A stretch of 64,000 bases of DNA from UBA1429 sp964482225 (GTDB lineage: Bacteria > Chloroflexota > Anaerolineae > UBA1429), in assembly GCA_964482225.1 (NCBI GenBank), contig CAYZWT010000013.1, forward strand, positions 1 to 64,000. The letters run 5' to 3'. The position numbers were made by a program, and so were the translations under genes. Below the pieces are notes generated by a model. That model saw only the letters and a program-made list of their open reading frames with translations. It searched no databases and was not told the origin of the DNA. Every line of letters starts with the position of its first letter. Positions within the stretch are counted from its first letter, which is position 1. Of this stretch, positions 60,237 through 64,000 are shown in pieces.

Positions 60237-61562
60237 CTACTTTTTGACGATCTCGGGGCGCGGCTCGCCCGCCGCCGCCATGCGCCGGATCAGCCGCTCG
60301 CACAGCTCATCCGCCACGGCGCGGTAGGCCGGGTCGCCCACCAGGTTGCGCAACTCGTCCGGGTCGTTCGCCAGATCGTACAAGTACTGCTCCTCATAGA
60401 CCCCGCTGGCAGCGTCGGTCCAGCCGCTCTTGTGGGGCGCGTTGACGCCATACTTCCAGCGCGCCGTGCGAATGGCCCGCCCCACCTGCGACTCGCTGAT
60501 CTGGACGAACACGTCGTCGGGCCAGTCGCCCGCCTGGCCCTCGACCAGGGGCAGCAGGCTGCGGCCCTGATAGTGCTCCGGCGCAGGAACCCCGGCCAGG
60601 CCCAGGATGGTGGGCGGGATATCCACCAGGCTGACCAGCTCGCGCACCACGCCCTTGCCCTGCAAGCCCGGCCCGCAGGCCACCATCGGGATGCGGATGG
60701 AGGCCTCGTGACAGGAGCGCTTGTATTCGGCGTTGCGGGTGCGAAAGTGGGTGCCGTGGTCGCTGGTGTACAGGATCACGGTGTTCTCGGCCAGGCCCAG
60801 GCGTGCCAGCTCGGCCCGCAGCCGCCCCAGGTTCTCATCTATGTTGGCGCAGATGCCGTAATAGTCAGGCAGGTTCTCTTGCCAATCGCCCCCGTGGAAC
60901 TGCTCCAGGTCGCCCGGGGCGGTGTACGCCTCATAGCGCTCACGGTAGCCGATGGGCGCCACATAGCGATCTAGGTTATTCTGATGGTGGGGCTCTAGAT
61001 AGGAGAGGAACAGGAAAAAGGGGCGTTGGCCATCGCGGGTGCGCAGGTATTCCAGCACGTGGTCGGTCTGAGAATCCACCCGGAAGCCATCAAAGGGCAC
61101 GAACTGGTTCTCGGCATCATAGTAGCCGCCGCCATAGGCGCTGGAACTGAACTCGAGCAGGTCGGCCCCCAGCCAGTGGTCGGCATAGCCGCCGCGCCGC
61201 TCCTGAGGCACCCACTGGGGCTCATAGCGCCCGCGCCCGGCCAGGTGCCACTTGCCGATATAGCCCACCTCATAGCCGGCATCGCCCAGCTCGTGGGCGA
61301 TGGTGCGGGCGCCTTCCGGCAGGGGGATGCCGTTGCGAAAGCAGCCGGTGGTTGTGGGATAGAGCCCCGTCTGGAGCATGGCGCGCGCCGGGCCGCACAC
61401 CGGCTGGGCTGTGAACGCCAGGTCAAAGCGCACGCCTTCCTCCGCCATCGCATCCAGGTTGGGCGTCAGGCCCAGGGTGTTGCCATAGCAGCCGGCCGTA
61501 TCGGCCCGCTGCTGGTCGGTAAAGAAAAAGATGATGTTCGGCTGCCGGGTTGTAGGGCTCAT
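60237..61562 (-). CDS. sulfatase (type I, formylglycine-dependent)
   Basis: A 441-residue sulfatase. PNIIFFFTDQQRADTAGCYGN carries the first metal Asp residues. FTAQPVCGPARAMLQTGLYP has the CxPxR motif whose Cys becomes formylglycine. GKWHLAG and ILYTSDHGTHF supply further active-site residues. No signal peptide is present, so it would act in the cytoplasm on imported sulfated sugars or choline-type esters. GAGGAGACG precedes ATG 61562. No sulfatase-maturing enzyme is in the window. Confidence 0.92.
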   Translation of the reverse strand: MSPTTRQPNIIFFFTDQQRADTAGCYGNTLGLTPNLDAMAEEGVRFDLAFTAQPVCGPARAMLQTGLYPTTTGCFRNGIPLPEGARTIAHELGDAGYEVGYIGKWHLAGRGRYEPQWVPQERRGGYADHWLGADLLEFSSSAYGGGYYDAENQFVPFDGFRVDSQTDHVLEYLRTRDGQRPFFLFLSYLEPHHQNNLDRYVAPIGYRERYEAYTAPGDLEQFHGGDWQENLPDYYGICANIDENLGRLRAELARLGLAENTVILYTSDHGTHFRTRNAEYKRSCHEASIRIPMVACGPGLQGKGVVRELVSLVDIPPTILGLAGVPAPEHYQGRSLLPLVEGQAGDWPDDVFVQISESQVGRAIRTARWKYGVNAPHKSGWTDAASGVYEEQYLYDLANDPDELRNLVGDPAYRAVADELCERLIRRMAAAGEPRPEIVKK

Positions 61563-61584
61563 GGTCGTCTCCTCTCGTAGGCCG

Positions 61585-62457
61585 TCAACTCACCAGGATC
61601 ACGCCGCAGATCGTCAGCGCGGTGCCTACCAGCACCCGCGCGTGCAGCCGCTCGCGCAAGAGCAGGGCGCTCAGGGGCAATGCGAACATGGGCGAGGTGG
61701 AGGTCAGGATCGCCGTCTGGGTGGGGCCGACCAGGGACACGGCGAGCACAAACAACATGCTGCCCAGGCCCCAGCCGATCAGGCCGCCCACCAGCAGGAT
61801 GGCCCACTCGCGGCGACTCAGGGCGCCCAATTGTCGCCAACTCCGCCGCGCTGCCACGATGGCCCATAGCACCAGAGACAAGGCGGGCACGCGCACCGAG
61901 GCCACCAGGATCGCATCGTGCCCCTGGATGCCGGGGGCGATCATGAGCATGGAAACAGCCCAGCAGGCGGCGGCCCCCAGCGCAAAGGAGGTGCCGCTGG
62001 CGGTGGCGCGGCGCTGGGGCTCGGTCTCGACGCCCGAGATGCGGCTGAGGAGCACCACGCCGCACATGACCAGCACCAGCCCAGCCACAACGCCCAGACT
62101 GACCACCTCGTTGAGGAAGAGCAACCCGAGGATCAGGGTGAGGGCGGGATAGATGCTGGCGATGGGAAAGGCCCTGGCGACGCCGATGCGCGCCAGGCTG
62201 GTGACATAGAGCGCGTCGCCGATGCCGCCGCCCACGGCCATGCTGCCCAACATGAAGAACAGTTGCAGGGGCGTGATTGCGGCATAGCCCACCTGTCGCC
62301 CCGTGGCGAACACAAGGGCCAGCATGGCGAGGCCGCCCACCAACGTGCGCGGCGCGTTCAGCGTGATCGGATCCATCTTGCGGGAGAGATCCCGCATCAT
62401 GATCGAGCCCACCGCCCATGTGAGGGCGCACAAGAGACCCACGAGAATGCCCAGCAT
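61585..62457 (-). CDS. EamA-family (DMT superfamily) transporter
   Basis: A 290-residue protein with ten predicted membrane helices in two EamA repeats. LLCALTWAVGSIMMRDLSRKMDPITLNAPRTLVGG opens the first and ALGAAACWAVSMLMIAPGIQGHD the second; PMFALPLSALLLRERL near the end is typical. It exports or imports a small metabolite. ATG 62457 has GAAAGG upstream; the longer form from 62496 adds a polar lead. It lies 22 bases upstream of the sulfatase gene and probably shares its transcript. Confidence 0.88.
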   Translation of the reverse strand: MLGILVGLLCALTWAVGSIMMRDLSRKMDPITLNAPRTLVGGLAMLALVFATGRQVGYAAITPLQLFFMLGSMAVGGGIGDALYVTSLARIGVARAFPIASIYPALTLILGLLFLNEVVSLGVVAGLVLVMCGVVLLSRISGVETEPQRRATASGTSFALGAAACWAVSMLMIAPGIQGHDAILVASVRVPALSLVLWAIVAARRSWRQLGALSRREWAILLVGGLIGWGLGSMLFVLAVSLVGPTQTAILTSTSPMFALPLSALLLRERLHARVLVGTALTICGVILVS

Positions 62458-62530
62458 GGCGTGCCTTTCGGAGCGTGTATGTGGGCCGGAGCGCATGGCC
62501 CCGGCCGGCGGTCATCCATGTGCCGCGCGC

Positions 62531-63733
62531 CTACGCCTCTCCCAGCATGGCGCGACCCAGACGCGCGCCCAGGGCCTCGCCCTGGTGGAGGCTCTCCCTG
62601 GTGGGAGCGCCCGCAAACTCGAGGGTCTCCACCCACTCCCACTTGAGCGGGTCGGTGAGTTGCTGCAAGCCCCGCAGCGCGCCCTTGCTCCAGCCAAAGC
62701 TGCCAAAGTAGGCCGCCTTGCGGTTCATGATCCGCTTGTGAACCGCCATCTCGATGGCCTGGGCCACCGGCGGGAACAGCGAGACCTCGTAGGTGGGCGC
62801 GCCCACAATGACGCCGTTCTGGGTCCACAGCGCGGGCAGGATATAGCTGGCGTGGGTGCGCGCCGCGTCAAAGATCGCCAGGGGACAGCCCGTGCTGGCG
62901 ACGCCCTCGGCCACGGCGTTCATCATGCGCTCGGTGTTGCCATACATCGAGCCATAGACCAGGGTCACCCCAGGCTGGCCCGGCTCGGTGGCATAGGTGG
63001 CCCAGGTGCGGTAGAGGTCTATGATCTGGCTCGGGTTGCGCCGCCAGAGCAACCCGTGAGAGGGCGCCACGATGTCAATCGCGACGCCCTGGAGCTTGTC
63101 AATGGCCCGCAGCACCGGCCCGCTAAAGCGCGCGACGATATTCACATAGTAGCGCAACGACTCGCGGATGTAATAGTCCAGGTCGGTGTGCTGATCGTCA
63201 AAGATGTCGCCGCGCAGCGCGCCATAGCCGCCAAAGGCGTCGCAGGAAAAGAGCACCTTGGCCTCGGGCGCATAGGTCACCATGGTCTCGGGCCAGTGCA
63301 CAAAGGGCGCCATGTAAAAGACAAGCTCCTGGCTGCCCAGCGAAAGGGCGTCGCCATCGTTGACCACGCGCAGCCCCTCGGTGACGCCGTAAAAGGCCGC
63401 CATCATCTCCTGGGCCTTGGCGCTAACCACAAACTCGGCCTGTGGGGCCAGGCTGCGCAACAGCGCAATGGCGCCCGTGTGATCGGGCTCCATGTGGTTG
63501 ATGATGATATAGTCCAGCTCGGTGGGGTCCACCAGGTCGCGGATCTGCTCGATAAAGGCGACGCCGTGGTGCCCCGCCGCCATGTCAATCAGCGCCTTTT
63601 TCTCGTCCAGCACGAGATAGCTGTTGTACGAGACGCCCTCGTGGGTGATAGGCCACACGCCCTCAAAGAGGTCGGTGGTGCGGTCGTTGACGCCGATCCA
63701 GTATATGCCGGGTTTCACAGCGATAGCAGGCAT
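62531..63733 (-). CDS. flavodiiron protein (A-type flavoprotein)
   Basis: A 400-residue protein that reduces O2 to water or NO to N2O, protecting anaerobes. The beta-lactamase-like domain holds the diiron ligands in NHMEPDHTG (His, Glu, Asp, His), FVHWPETM, FSCDAFGGYG and PSHGLLWR. The C-terminal flavodoxin domain has VYGSMYGNTERM and GAPTYEVSLFPPV. There is no rubredoxin extension (class A). AGGGAG lies 6 bases before ATG 63733. With nrdDG it fits an anaerobe that meets oxygen. Confidence 0.95.
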   Translation of the reverse strand: MPAIAVKPGIYWIGVNDRTTDLFEGVWPITHEGVSYNSYLVLDEKKALIDMAAGHHGVAFIEQIRDLVDPTELDYIIINHMEPDHTGAIALLRSLAPQAEFVVSAKAQEMMAAFYGVTEGLRVVNDGDALSLGSQELVFYMAPFVHWPETMVTYAPEAKVLFSCDAFGGYGALRGDIFDDQHTDLDYYIRESLRYYVNIVARFSGPVLRAIDKLQGVAIDIVAPSHGLLWRRNPSQIIDLYRTWATYATEPGQPGVTLVYGSMYGNTERMMNAVAEGVASTGCPLAIFDAARTHASYILPALWTQNGVIVGAPTYEVSLFPPVAQAIEMAVHKRIMNRKAAYFGSFGWSKGALRGLQQLTDPLKWEWVETLEFAGAPTRESLHQGEALGARLGRAMLGEA

Positions 63734-63841
63734 CTTGTCTCCCTTCGACGGGTGTTGGTTCTATATGCAAGCGCGCAACAAGACAACGATAGCACGAAAC
63801 ACACGGCCCGACAAGTTCTATAGCGTTTTTGTCAAGAAAAC

Positions 63842-64000
63842 CTAGACGATGCGGGGCACACGGGCCAGGATCTGCGAGACCACCTCGTAATTGATGGTGC
63901 CAAGCTGGCGCGCCACGTCGTCTGCGCTCAGCGTCTCGCGCCCCTGGCTGCCGATCAAGACCACCTCGTCGCCCTCGCGGGCGCCGGGGATATCCGTCAC
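63842..64000 (-). CDS. alr: alanine racemase, C-terminal fragment
   Basis: Only the last 52 residues and stop are inside the window; the gene continues beyond 64000. VTDIPGAREGDEVVLIGSQG and LGTINYEVVSQILARVPRIV match the end of PLP-dependent alanine racemases, which make D-Ala for peptidoglycan. No frameshift is seen in this part. Confidence 0.88.
   Translation of the reverse strand: MTDIPGAREGDEVVLIGSQGRETLSADDVARQLGTINYEVVSQILARVPRIV

Overview
The window is high-GC, gene-dense bacterial DNA from a draft assembly: it carries a 100-base run of N at 12956-13055 and a 10-base run at 39246-39255. The content suggests a Chloroflexota-like bacterium, Anaerolineae or a relative. Reasons are several zinc-ribbon/FHA Ser/Thr kinases, tandem M3B oligopeptidases, sugar-acid dehydratases, class III ribonucleotide reductase with a flavodiiron protein (anaerobic or microaerobic life), and intergenic spaces packed with GC-rich palindromes. 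This is inferred from gene content, not from a marker gene. Many genes have a recognisable sigma-70-type promoter (TTGNNN, usually a 17-base spacer, TANNNT).

Layout. 0-3.1 kb: a truncated P-loop (NB-ARC-like) membrane protein, a TauE/SafE permease whose 3' end is triplicated, tRNA-Asp and a MITE-like element. 3.2-10.2 kb: a five-gene signalling operon (kinase-FHA, PP2C phosphatase, vWA protein, tetra-zinc-ribbon-FHA protein, membrane kinase), the most distinctive system here. 10.5-14.2 kb: a GH42 beta-galactosidase and a xylose-isomerase-like TIM barrel on either side of a palindrome array with an assembly gap. 14.5-22.8 kb, minus strand: miaB, uvrA, a GNAT acetyltransferase, a PflX-like radical SAM protein and uvrB. 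23.3-29.6 kb: a ChbG/YdjC-like deacetylase, a DUF1801 protein, gamma-glutamyltransferase, an AllA-like protein and a large kinase-FHA membrane protein.

30-41.4 kb is mainly carbohydrate and sugar-acid metabolism: a mandelate-racemase-family dehydratase, mannonate dehydratase (uxuA), glycerate 2-kinase with a divergent enolase-like protein, then a URO-D-family protein, a SIS-domain protein and a PfkB kinase. A HigB/HigA-IrrE toxin-antitoxin pair sits between them. 41.4-46 kb: an MFS transporter, then nrdDG behind two NrdR-box-like sites. 46-50.3 kb: a signal-anchored protein, then a DapA-family lyase, two tandem flavodoxin-like proteins and an unknown protein. 50.4-58.2 kb: two tandem pepF paralogues, a rhodanese lipoprotein, an ABC exporter and a DgoD-like dehydratase. 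58.3-64 kb: a zinc-ribbon membrane protein with an ARC6-IMS-like C-terminus, a CPBP protease, a sulfatase, an EamA transporter, a flavodiiron protein and the end of alanine racemase.

At least four families of dispersed palindromic elements occupy the intergenic spaces. One is a 270-390 bp MITE-like element with GTATCAGTTCAGA-type terminal inverted repeats; its three end-to-end copies are flanked by 8-bp direct repeats (8/8, 7/8 and 6/8 matches).
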